Positions 48,981-56,520 of a DNA stretch of 64,000 nt are shown here, one piece after another. Location: NCBI RefSeq assembly GCF_036099295.1, contig NZ_CP107976.1, positions 6,758,001-6,822,000 of the forward strand, given 5' to 3'. Both the position numbers and the translations under genes were made by a program. The notes below the pieces were generated by a model. The model made no database searches. It worked only from the letters and a program-made list of their open reading frames with translations, and had not been told where the DNA came from. Positions within the stretch are counted from its first letter, which is position 1. Every line of letters begins with the position of its first letter. The DNA is from Streptomyces sp. NBC_00358. GTDB taxonomy: Bacteria > Actinomycetota > Actinomycetes > Streptomycetales > Streptomycetaceae.

Positions 48981-50006
48981 GTGAGTACGCGCACGGCACA
49001 GGCGGCCCGGATGGGACACAGGGGCGACGTCGTGTGCGCCGTGCGAGGTCTGACCAAGACCTATCCGGCGGTCCGCGGCCGCCGGGGCACCCCGGCGACA
49101 CCCGAGGTCAGGGCCACCGACGGGGTCCGTCTGGACATCCGCCGCGGCGAGATCTTCGGGCTGCTCGGCCCGAACGGCGCCGGCAAGTCCACCCTCGTAC
49201 GCCAGCTCACCGGACTGATGCGCCCCGACAGCGGCAGCGTCGAGATCCTCGGGCACGACATCGTGCGCCATCCCGAGCGGGCGGCGAGGATCCTCGCCTA
49301 CCTCGGGCAGGAGTCCACCGCCCTCGACGAGCTGACCGTGTCCCTCGCCGCCGAGACGACCGGGCGGCTGCGCGGGCTCGACCTGCGCGCGGCACGGGCC
49401 GAGCGGGACGCCGTCCTCGACGAACTGGGCCTGGCCCCACTCGCCTCCCGCCCCCTGAAGAAGCTCTCCGGCGGGCAGCGCAGGCTCGCCTGCTTCGCCG
49501 CCGCGCTCGTCGGCCGGCGCCCGCTGCTGGTCCTCGACGAGCCCACCACCGGCATGGACCCCGTCGCCCGGCGCGCCGTCTGGGCCGCCGTCGACCGGCG
49601 CCGCGCCGAGCACGGCGCCACGGTCCTGCTCGTCACCCACAACGTCATCGAGGCCGAGACGGTCCTCGACCGGGTCGCCGTCCTCGACGAGGGACGGGTC
49701 ATCGCCTGCGACACCCCGGCCGGGCTCAAGGAACGCGTCGCCGGCGAGGTGCGCGTCGAGCTCGTCTGGCGCGACGGCGCCCCGCTGCACGTTCCCGAGG
49801 TGGCCGCGCTGCGGGCCCGCGCCGTCGAGTCGGGCCGCCGCTGGACGCTGCGGCTCGCGCCCGAGGAGGCCCGCGCGGCGGTGGCCACGGTCACCGGCGG
49901 GGCCGCCTTCGCCGCGCTCGACGACTTCACGCTGGCCACGCCGAGCCTGGAGGATGTGTACCTGGCGCTCGGCGGCCACGCGACACAGGGACTGGTGAAG
50001 GCGTGA
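48981..50006 (+). CDS. ABC-2 type transporter ATP-binding protein
   Basis: A 341-aa ABC ATPase: Walker A GLLGPNGAGKSTLVRQL, signature LKKLSGGQRRLACFAAALVG, Walker B LLVLDEPTTGMDP, H-loop VLLVTHNVIE, and a ~90-residue C-terminal extension as in DrrA/NodI-type exporters. GTG 48981 is preferred: no ribosome site precedes it, but a -10-like TACTCT (48967-48972) ends 8 nt upstream, implying a leaderless mRNA; ATG 49011 is an alternative. Pairs with the permease gene 88 nt downstream. Substrate unknown. Confidence 0.92.
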   Translation: MSTRTAQAARMGHRGDVVCAVRGLTKTYPAVRGRRGTPATPEVRATDGVRLDIRRGEIFGLLGPNGAGKSTLVRQLTGLMRPDSGSVEILGHDIVRHPERAARILAYLGQESTALDELTVSLAAETTGRLRGLDLRAARAERDAVLDELGLAPLASRPLKKLSGGQRRLACFAAALVGRRPLLVLDEPTTGMDPVARRAVWAAVDRRRAEHGATVLLVTHNVIEAETVLDRVAVLDEGRVIACDTPAGLKERVAGEVRVELVWRDGAPLHVPEVAALRARAVESGRRWTLRLAPEEARAAVATVTGGAAFAALDDFTLATPSLEDVYLALGGHATQGLVKA

Positions 50007-50094
50007 GCGTCCGGGGTGTGGAATCCGTACGGGAGAGGGGCGTCGTACGTGTGCGGAACAGGACGGCTGCCGGAGTGAAGGGGAGCAGTTCGAC

Positions 50095-50916
50095 GTGAGT
50101 GTCGTACCCGCTGGAGTCCTGCCGGGCAGCGCGCTGCCGCTGGCCGAGGACGCCGGTGCCGCCGCGGAGCTGGGGCCGCGCGCGCGGCTGTGGCCGTCGC
50201 TGGCCGCCGTGTACCGCGCGCAGCTCTCCCGCGCCCGCGTCGCGCGGATCCCGCTGCTGTTCGTGGCCACCTTCCAGTCCGTCGGCATCATGATCATGAT
50301 GCGCGGGGTGGTGGACGGCGGCGCCGAGGCGCGCGCCGTGGTGGCCGGGTCGACCGTCCTGGTCGTCGCGTTCGTCGCCCTCAACCTGCTCGCCCAGTAC
50401 TTCGGGCAGCTCCGGGCGAGCGGCGGGCTCGACCACTACGCGACGCTGCCGGTGCCGCCGGCGGCCGTGGTGCTCGGCGCCGCGGGCGCGTACGCGTCCT
50501 TCACGGTGCCCGGCACCGTCGTCACCGCCGTCTTCGGCTCCCTGCTCTTCGGGCTGCCGCTCACCCATCTGTGGGTGCTCGCCGCGGTCGTCCCGCTCGC
50601 GGGCGCCGCCCTGGCCGGGCTCGGGGCCGCGTTCGGGCTGCTCGCCCCGCGGCCCGAGCTCGCCACGCTGCTCGGCCAGCTGGGCATGTCCGCGGCCCTG
50701 CTGCTGGGCGTTCTCCCGGCGGACCGGATGCCGGCCGTGGTGCAGTACGCCCGGGACCTGCTGCCCTCGACCTACGGCGTCGAGGCGCTCGCGCGCACGT
50801 TCGGGGCGCATCCCGACTGGGCCGCCGTCCTCGGCGATCTGGCCGTCTGCGCCGGAGTCGGGGTGGCCTCACTGGCTCTCGCGGCCTGGGCCTACCGCCG
50901 GGCGGCCGTCCGGTGA
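50095..50916 (+). CDS. ABC-2 type transporter permease
   Basis: A 273-aa membrane protein with six helices in the ABC-2 pattern (e.g. IPLLFVATFQSVGIMIMM, VVLGAAGAYASFTVPGTVVTAVFG, LPSTYGVEALARTFGAHPDW). It should form the channel for the ATPase upstream. GTG 50095 has GGGGAG 8-10 nt upstream. Substrate unknown; drug or lipid export is typical of such pairs. Confidence 0.9.
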   Translation: MSVVPAGVLPGSALPLAEDAGAAAELGPRARLWPSLAAVYRAQLSRARVARIPLLFVATFQSVGIMIMMRGVVDGGAEARAVVAGSTVLVVAFVALNLLAQYFGQLRASGGLDHYATLPVPPAAVVLGAAGAYASFTVPGTVVTAVFGSLLFGLPLTHLWVLAAVVPLAGAALAGLGAAFGLLAPRPELATLLGQLGMSAALLLGVLPADRMPAVVQYARDLLPSTYGVEALARTFGAHPDWAAVLGDLAVCAGVGVASLALAAWAYRRAAVR

Positions 50917-50950
50917 CGCGGCCGACAGCGGGGCCTGGCACGATGGCAGG

Positions 50951-51652
50951 GTGACCGCTCCGCTGACTCCGCCTCCGCCGCCGCACGAACAGTCCCCGCA
51001 GGACCGGCAGCAGCCGCACCCTGCCTGGCAGGCTCCGCACGCTCCCGGACCCGCGGGTTACCCCGTGTATCCGGCCGCGTACGAGGCCTCCTACGGACAG
51101 GACGGGCCCGGGATGAAGACCGAACTGCGGGAGGCGGCCGTGATCACGGTCGCGCTCGCGCTCGCGGGAGCTCTGCTCGGGGTGCTCTGGTCGTGGCTGA
51201 CGCCACATGTGCCGCTGATCGCGGACGCCACCGCGGTGTACCTCAAGGACACCGAGGGGGAGCAGGCCATCGGTGTCGACGGAACCTTCACTCTCCTCGC
51301 GCTGGGTTTCGGAGCCCTGAGCGCTCTCGTCGTGTTCCTCGTACGACGGCGTGGCGGGGTGCCCCTGGTGATCGCGCTCGCCCTCGGCGGCCTGCTCGGA
51401 TCGCTGCTCGCCTGGCGGATCGGTATATGGCTCGGCCCCATGCAGAACGTGGTCGCGCACGCCAAGGCCGTGGGCAAGGGCGTCACGTTCTCCGCGCCGC
51501 TGAAGCTCGGGGCCAAGGGCGCGCTGCTGGCGTGGTCGCTGAGTGCCATGGTGGTCCACCTCGGCCTCATGGCCCTGTTCGGCCCCAGGGACCCCGACCC
51601 GTACCAGCAGAACCCCTACCCGGCCACACCACCGGAGCCTCCCACCGCCTGA
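50951..51652 (+). CDS. membrane protein, possibly DUF2567 family
   Basis: A 233-aa protein: a ~50-residue Pro/Tyr/Gln-rich cytosolic start, then four membrane helices (AVITVALALAGALLGVLWSW, FTLLALGFGALSALVVFLV, PLVIALALGGLLGSLLAWRI, LLAWSLSAMVVHLGLMALF) and a Pro-rich end. The plan agrees with actinobacterial DUF2567 proteins, which I cannot confirm without a profile search. GTG 50951 follows the permease by 34 nt. Function unknown. Confidence 0.75.
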   Translation: MTAPLTPPPPPHEQSPQDRQQPHPAWQAPHAPGPAGYPVYPAAYEASYGQDGPGMKTELREAAVITVALALAGALLGVLWSWLTPHVPLIADATAVYLKDTEGEQAIGVDGTFTLLALGFGALSALVVFLVRRRGGVPLVIALALGGLLGSLLAWRIGIWLGPMQNVVAHAKAVGKGVTFSAPLKLGAKGALLAWSLSAMVVHLGLMALFGPRDPDPYQQNPYPATPPEPPTA

Positions 51653-51865
51653 TCGGGCGGCACGAGACAGCACCGCCAGGACGCCCGGAGCCGGGCCGCC
51701 CCGCCGCCCGATGGGGATGCGCGCAGCCGGTCCGACGGGCCGCCCGGCCGGCAGACGGCCGTCGTGGACGCGTGGATCCCGGCTGCCCGGCCGACCCCCG
51801 GTGCGGATGCACTCAGTCGGGCTGCCCGGCCGGTGCCGGGGCGCCGGCCGGGTCCGGGGTCCGGG

Positions 51866-51940
51866 TCACGCCGGACGGCGGCCGTGGTTCGAGCGGCCTT
51901 TCCTGACGCGCCACTTGCGTTTCCGCGTTTTCTTCGACAT
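51866..51940 (-). CDS. 24-aa ribosomal protein bL37-like
   Basis: A minus-strand frame of 24 codons, ATG 51940 to TGA 51866, with GAGGGG just upstream. The product has 13 Lys/Arg among 24 residues and ends NHGRRPA. Its pattern, a basic run then SNHG-R-R-P, matches the short actinobacterial ribosomal protein bL37 of mycobacteria (also 24 aa, ending NHGKRPNA). bL37 sits in the large subunit near the peptidyl-transferase entrance. It lies 112 nt downstream of ybaK on the same strand. Match is from memory; no alignment score was available. Confidence 0.75.
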   Translation of the reverse strand: MSKKTRKRKWRVRKGRSNHGRRPA

Positions 51941-52052
51941 GCCCCTCGTGCTTAACCGAGGACGCGCCGTCCGTGAAGGGTCCATACACGCCACGACGGG
52001 CGCGGACCCGGCCCGTCACGGCCGCCGCACCGGGTGCGGACGCCCCGGGGGG

Positions 52053-52553
52053 TCACCCGCGTCCGACGGGCGCGGTCACCGCCCCCGTGAGCTCGGCCAG
52101 GTCGGTGGGGGAGAGCTCGACCTCCAGGCCGCGGCGCCCCGCCGAGACGCAGATCGTGGCGTGCCCGGACGCCGAGGAGTCCAGCACGGTGCGCAGCCTC
52201 TTGCGCTGGCCGAGCGGCGAGATGCCGCCGCGGACGTACCCCGTCGTGCGCTCGGCCGCCGCCGGGTCGGCCATCGCCGCCCGCTTGCCGCCCACCGCCG
52301 TGGCGAGGGCCTTGAGGTCCAGGGACCCGGCCACCGGTACGACCGCGACCACGAGCGCGCCGTCCACGTCCGCCACCAGGGTCTTGAACACCCTCGCCGG
52401 AGAGACGCCCATCGCCTCGGCCGCCTCCTCGCCGTACGACGGGTGCGCCGGGTCGTGCTCGTAGGCGTGGACCGTGTACGGGACGCCCGCCTCGGTCAGT
52501 GCCACCGTCGCCGGGGTGCCGCCGGACTGCTGCTTCTTCGCCTTCTTGGCCAT
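52053..52553 (-). CDS. ybaK: Cys-tRNA(Pro)/Cys-tRNA(Cys) deacylase YbaK
   Basis: A 166-aa editing-domain protein that hydrolyses mischarged Cys-tRNA(Pro). Family marks: HPSYGEEAAEAMGVSPARVFKTL (seen as GEEAAEAMGVSPARVFKTLV), the conserved Lys in that strand, RTTGYVRGGISPLGQRKRL and ICVSAGRRGLEVELSPTDL. ATG 52553; 17 nt after the gene for the Lon-N-domain protein on the same strand. Full length. Confidence 0.94.
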   Translation of the reverse strand: MAKKAKKQQSGGTPATVALTEAGVPYTVHAYEHDPAHPSYGEEAAEAMGVSPARVFKTLVADVDGALVVAVVPVAGSLDLKALATAVGGKRAAMADPAAAERTTGYVRGGISPLGQRKRLRTVLDSSASGHATICVSAGRRGLEVELSPTDLAELTGAVTAPVGRG

Positions 52554-52570
52554 CGACCTTCTCGCAAGCG

Positions 52571-53311
52571 TCAGTTCAGGCTCGTCGGGCCGCGCGTCAG
52601 TTCCGACGCGGGCAACGACGGCAGATTACGGATGATGGCGGTCTCCGTGCGCAGCAGTTTCAGCTCCTCGCGCAGCCGGGACGCCGTGTCGGAGGCCTGC
52701 AGCAGCCGCTGTCTGGCCGGGACGTCCAGCATCACGGCGGCCGCGACGAGATAGGAGACGACCGCCGGTTCGTCCGGCAGGTCCGCGCCGGTCGACAGCG
52801 AACGCTCGCGGGCTCCGGCCAGCCGTTTCTGGTACTGGCGGAAGGCGCGCAGCACGCCCTCGGCGAGCGCTCCGGCCTCGTCCCCCGCGTCCTCGGGGAG
52901 TTCCTCCAGCTCGGCGGTCAGGAACGCCCCGGAGGCGTCCACCGACAGCAGCCGCACCCGTGTGGTGCCGGTCGCCAGCACCTCGAAGCTGCCGTCGGCG
53001 CGCTCGCGGACGGTCGCCGCGTCCGCGATGCAGCCCACCTCGTGGAAGGCCTTGAGCGGATCGTCGCCGAAACCGGCGGCGGCCCCGCGCTCGGGCACGG
53101 CGGTCCCGTCCGGCATGCCCGGCGCGCTGGGTGAGACCTCATGGCCGTCGCGGATGGCGACGACGGCGAATCGGCGGGATTCGTCCTCGGGCGTCTTGAG
53201 CAGATCGCGCATCATGGCGCGATAACGCTCCTCGAACACGTTCAGAGGAAGCACGAGCCCGGGGAACAACACCGAGTTCAGGGGGAAGAGCGGGAGCCGG
53301 ACGGTGGTCAC
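52571..53311 (-). CDS. stand-alone Lon N-terminal (substrate-binding) domain protein
   Basis: A 246-aa protein: LPLFPLNSVLFPGLVLPLNVFEERYRAM, the opening of Lon protease N-domains (seen as PLFPLNSVLFPGLVLPLNVF), then the beta barrel and a helical bundle, with no AAA+ or protease part. GTG 53311 is preferred: the -10-like TAGGCT (53325-53320) ends 8 nt upstream, implying a leaderless mRNA, and longer in-frame readings run into unrelated sequence. Its role is unknown; probably peptide binding. Confidence 0.9.
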   Translation of the reverse strand: MTTVRLPLFPLNSVLFPGLVLPLNVFEERYRAMMRDLLKTPEDESRRFAVVAIRDGHEVSPSAPGMPDGTAVPERGAAAGFGDDPLKAFHEVGCIADAATVRERADGSFEVLATGTTRVRLLSVDASGAFLTAELEELPEDAGDEAGALAEGVLRAFRQYQKRLAGARERSLSTGADLPDEPAVVSYLVAAAVMLDVPARQRLLQASDTASRLREELKLLRTETAIIRNLPSLPASELTRGPTSLN

Positions 53312-53322
53312 GACGCGAAAGC

Positions 53323-54411
53323 CTAATGGTCGACGGAGGGGACGCGTCCGCCGTGCCCACTCCATGGATGCCGATCGGGGACCGGATCGCACAGCGGAAG
53401 CCCCGAGGCGACCTCCAGACGGACACCGTCGCGCAGCTCCAGGAACTGGTCGAGCGGGTCCTCGGAGACCCGGTCCCAGGGGAACGAGGTCACGTACGGG
53501 CCGATGAGACGCAACTGCTCCAGGGCGTCCTGCCAGCGCTCCAGCCGGACCAGCACGTAGGTGAGCAGGTTGCGCACCTCGGCGGGCCACGGATCGGAGG
53601 GCGCGTAGGCCGCGGAGACCGAGATCGCGAGGTCGGCGGCGGCGTCCAGGCGCTTGCGCGGGACCTGGGGACCGCCGCCCTCGGTCAGATAGGCGAAGGC
53701 GGCACGTACCGGCAGCGCCTGGACCAGGGAGCCCGGCAGCGCGTCCTGCGCGGCCGGCTCGGCGAAGTCGAAGCACTCGCTGTGCGAGCCGTACCAGGCG
53801 GCCGAGAGGTACTGCAGAGCGGCCACGTGACAGCCGTAGTGGTGCGGGGAGCGCCGGACGGCCTCCGTCCACAGGTGCTCGAACTCGGTGTGCCCCACGT
53901 TGGTGCCGCGGGCGTGGTCGAGCGCGATCCGCCACGGCACCGGGTCGCGCGGATCGCCCTCGGCGGCGGACATGATCAGCGGGCCGACCTCGCGCAGCAG
54001 TTCCACCCGTGCGGGCGACTCCCAACCGCGCCGGACCGCCAGTTCGGCCCTGACGAGGAGGACGTCCGGGTCGTGCGGGTCGGCGGCCTGCCACTGCCTG
54101 AGCCACTCGTCGCGGGAACGCGCGAAGGTCGCGAGACGCATCGCGTACCGGTCGCGGTTCTCCCACTCGGCGGACTCGCGGGTGGTGGCCAGCAGTTCGG
54201 CCGCGGGGACGTAGTCGCCCCGGGCCGCCGCGACGAGCGCCGGACCCAGCCGGTGGTCGGGGGCGTCGAGGAGCACCTCTTCGTCGGCCGGCAGTCCGGT
54301 GGCGAGGCGAGAGGTGTTCCGTGCCATCCGGGCCGTACGGAGGAGTGCGCGCAGCAGTGCCATGGTGTCGACCATTGAAAACCGCAGGTCGAGGCTGTGC
54401 CATAGGTGCAC
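53323..54411 (-). CDS. helical (TPR-like) protein of unknown function
   Basis: A 362-aa soluble protein made of helical pairs: DYVPAAELLATTRESAEWENRDRYAMRLATF, DVLLVRAELAVRRGWESPARVELLREV, HLWTEAVRRSPHHYGCHVAALQYLSAAWYG (in pieces), LLTYVLVRLERWQDALEQL. The repeats resemble TPR arrays. I do not recognise a named family. Several starts are open: GTG 54411, ATG 54375, ATG 54363; none has a clear ribosome site. Ends 12 nt before the Lon-domain gene, with which it may be co-transcribed. Confidence 0.75.
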   Translation of the reverse strand: MHLWHSLDLRFSMVDTMALLRALLRTARMARNTSRLATGLPADEEVLLDAPDHRLGPALVAAARGDYVPAAELLATTRESAEWENRDRYAMRLATFARSRDEWLRQWQAADPHDPDVLLVRAELAVRRGWESPARVELLREVGPLIMSAAEGDPRDPVPWRIALDHARGTNVGHTEFEHLWTEAVRRSPHHYGCHVAALQYLSAAWYGSHSECFDFAEPAAQDALPGSLVQALPVRAAFAYLTEGGGPQVPRKRLDAAADLAISVSAAYAPSDPWPAEVRNLLTYVLVRLERWQDALEQLRLIGPYVTSFPWDRVSEDPLDQFLELRDGVRLEVASGLPLCDPVPDRHPWSGHGGRVPSVDH

Positions 54412-54523
54412 GGTGACGCTTTCGTAAACGCCGATTGGTTGTGCGGTATGCGGTCAAGGGCGAGTAAAAGGGTCGTGTACATCTCGTGTGCGACGGTCCC
54501 GCGAGGGCGGTGCGGGGCCCAGT

Positions 54524-54655
54524 GGCGGCCTGGTGGCGGTGGTGCGAGCGGTCCGCGGCGGCCTGGAGGCGGTGCTGCGGGGGCTCCGCGGCGGCCTGGC
54601 AGCGGTGGTACGAGCGGTCCGCGGCGGCCCGGCGGCGGCGGTGCGGGGGCCCATG
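54524..54655 (+). repeat. 4 x 33-bp minisatellite
   Basis: Four 33-bp units starting at 54524, 54557, 54590 and 54623, similar but not identical, the last most divergent. Confidence 0.85.
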
Positions 54656-54663
54656 GAGCCCCC

Positions 54664-54743
54664 GCAGCCCAGCCGCCCCGCAGCCCAGCCGCCCCGCAGC
54701 CCAGCCGCCCCGCAGCCCAGCCGCCCCGCAGCCCAGCCGCACG
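54664..54743 (+). repeat. 5 x 16-bp minisatellite
   Basis: Five units of GCAGCCCAGCCGCCCC, essentially identical, followed by two copies of a related GCACGGGCGGCCCAGCC-type sequence just before the end of the minus-strand gene at 54769. Confidence 0.9.
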
Positions 54744-54768
54744 GGCGGCCCAGCCGCACGGGCGGCCC

Positions 54769-56346
54769 TCAGCCGCGGCGGAGCAGCCGGGTGGCCCCGG
54801 CGGCCACCGTCGTCGCCAGGATCCAGCCGAGGAGGATCACCACCGCGGCCAGCCACTGCCAGCCGCCGCGCAGCTGCCAGGAGCCGACCTGGCCCAGATC
54901 GATGACCGGCAGCAGCAGGTCCAGGGCGTAGAGCGAGGCGTTCCACGGCGGATGGCCGCCGTTGACCGGCTGATGGCCGGCGTGCGAGAAGGCGACCGAC
55001 GTCGCACCCCACAGCACCGCCATCCACAGGGCGGCCCGGCCGGGCCGGTACCCGTAGGCGACCGTCAGGTCCTGCGCGTAACCCCACAGTTTGGCGGCCA
55101 GCGGCAGGGTCTCGCGGCGGCGGCGCTGCTTGGCGAGCAGCACCTCGCGGGCGTCCTCGTCCTCACCGGAGTTGCGCAGCACGGTGGCCAGGCGCTCGTA
55201 CGGCTCCGGGCCGTACTCGGCGGTGGCCGCCGCCACCCACTCCAGCCGCCGGGTCAGCGGGAAGGCGCCCTGCGGGACCAGGTTCTCGTAGCTGAAGCCG
55301 CCCATGTGCAGCCGGCCGGGCCCCGGCCAGCTGGACGCCCGGTCGACCAGGTTGACCACGCGCGCGCCGGACAGCACGACCTTGCCGCGCTCGGGCCGCT
55401 CGCCCAGGAAGCGCAGCTCGGGCGTCTGGACCCGGAGCAGTGACAGCTCCTGGTCGTCGTCGAAGGCGAACCGGGCCCGGTCGAAGTCGACCGCGTCACC
55501 GAACCGCCCGTCGTCCAGCCGGATGCCGCCCTGGCACTCGAACCGCTGCACCAGCGTGCCGCGCGCCGGTGTGGTGCCGCTGGTCATCAGCGGATTGCCG
55601 AGGCCGGCCGGGGTCATGTAGAGCGTGCGGTTGACGGTGAGCTGGGGGGCGTTGAGGGCGAGCCGGGTGTACGGGTTGTTCAGCCTGCTGCCGCGCAGGC
55701 TCAGCGACACGCCGACGGTGGCGCCGCGCAGACTCAGCTCGCCGTGCGACTCCAGCATCTCGGCCTGGAGGTCCTGTCCGACGGTCATGCCGTCGCCGGT
55801 GATCGAACGCCCGCGCCGGTCCCGGTAGACCACGGCCTGGTTGAGCAGCAGATCCGTGCCGATGTGCGCGTCCGTCAGCCGTACCCCGTTGTGGAAGCGG
55901 CAGCGCGGCAGATGCAGATCGCCCTCGGTGTGCAGCCGGGCCGCCTCCAGCCGGGGCACCGAGCAGTTCACCAGCCGTACGGTCGTGAACCGGGACTCCG
56001 GCAGCAGGACCTCCTTCTCGAACCGGCACCCCTTCAGCTCCACGTACGGCACCACCGTGCCGCCCGCGAGATCGAGCACATCGGTGATCCGGACGCCGGT
56101 CAGCTTCAGGGAGGCGACCCGGCCCTGGAGGGCGGGCGGCCCGTCGAGCAGCAGCCAGGCCACTATCCGGGCCCGGACACTGCGCTCGGGCCCCCAGGGA
56201 TGGCCGCCGTGCGGATCGTCCACGGCCGTGTCCCCGGCGCGCAGGTCGTACACGCTGCCGTTGCGGAAGGCCTGCCACATCCCCGCTTCGGCGGCGGTCA
56301 GCTCGTCCGGCAGGTCCCCGGTGCGCAGGCCGGCCCCCTCGGTCAC
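54769..56346 (-). CDS. beta-helix/pentapeptide-like membrane protein (annotated elsewhere as membrane-associated oxidoreductase)
   Basis: A 525-aa protein. The long middle (about 60-330) has a beta-helix pattern of short repeats (LDLAGGTVVPYVELKGCRF, LRGATVGVSLSLRGSRL, IRLDDGRFGDAVDFDRARF), akin to pentapeptide-repeat folds. The C-terminal 110 residues hold two or three membrane helices. No cofactor motif for an oxidoreductase is visible, so that name is not endorsed. GTG 56346 has GGGAGGAAGG ~8 nt upstream. Divergent from hisD. Confidence 0.8.
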   Translation of the reverse strand: MTEGAGLRTGDLPDELTAAEAGMWQAFRNGSVYDLRAGDTAVDDPHGGHPWGPERSVRARIVAWLLLDGPPALQGRVASLKLTGVRITDVLDLAGGTVVPYVELKGCRFEKEVLLPESRFTTVRLVNCSVPRLEAARLHTEGDLHLPRCRFHNGVRLTDAHIGTDLLLNQAVVYRDRRGRSITGDGMTVGQDLQAEMLESHGELSLRGATVGVSLSLRGSRLNNPYTRLALNAPQLTVNRTLYMTPAGLGNPLMTSGTTPARGTLVQRFECQGGIRLDDGRFGDAVDFDRARFAFDDDQELSLLRVQTPELRFLGERPERGKVVLSGARVVNLVDRASSWPGPGRLHMGGFSYENLVPQGAFPLTRRLEWVAAATAEYGPEPYERLATVLRNSGEDEDAREVLLAKQRRRRETLPLAAKLWGYAQDLTVAYGYRPGRAALWMAVLWGATSVAFSHAGHQPVNGGHPPWNASLYALDLLLPVIDLGQVGSWQLRGGWQWLAAVVILLGWILATTVAAGATRLLRRG

Positions 56347-56462
56347 AGCACGTCCCTTCCTCCCCAGCTACTCGCGGGTTTCGTACATTCGTGCAATGCC
56401 CGCTCAGTGACGGCCCGAACGCTACTGGTGACGGGGATCTTCCGCGGAACCGAAGGTGGCTT

Positions 56463-56479
56463 GTATCAGCCATTGATAC
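56463..56479. promoter_or_regulatory. palindrome in the hisD upstream region
   Basis: GTATCA (56463-56468) and TGATAC (56474-56479) are exact inverted copies with a 5-nt centre, 42 nt ahead of hisD in the divergent spacer. It has operator shape; no regulator is assigned. A -10-like GAGAAT at 56508-56513 lies 7 nt before the hisD GTG. Confidence 0.5.
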
Positions 56480-56520
56480 GGGCGTCCGGCGCCTCGGCGC
56501 CGTCTGAGAGAATTGTCCCC

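Larger units (their letters stand above)
54412..54768. other. repeat-rich intergenic region
   Basis: No gene is supported here. It holds two tandem arrays: 33-bp units beginning GGCGGCCTGG at 54524, 54557, 54590 and 54623, and 16-bp units GCAGCCCAGCCGCCCC at 54664, 54680, 54696, 54712 and 54728. Long frames read through both arrays only because the periods keep frames open in GC-rich DNA. Confidence 0.75.

Noticed and set aside
54664..54743. Possible CRISPR array
   Set aside because: The 16-bp units are directly abutting with no spacers and no cas genes are near.
52571..55087. 838-codon reading of the Lon-N-domain frame
   Set aside because: The upstream part is antisense or off-frame to the helical gene and the minisatellites and lacks domain structure; GTG 53311 fits the family start.
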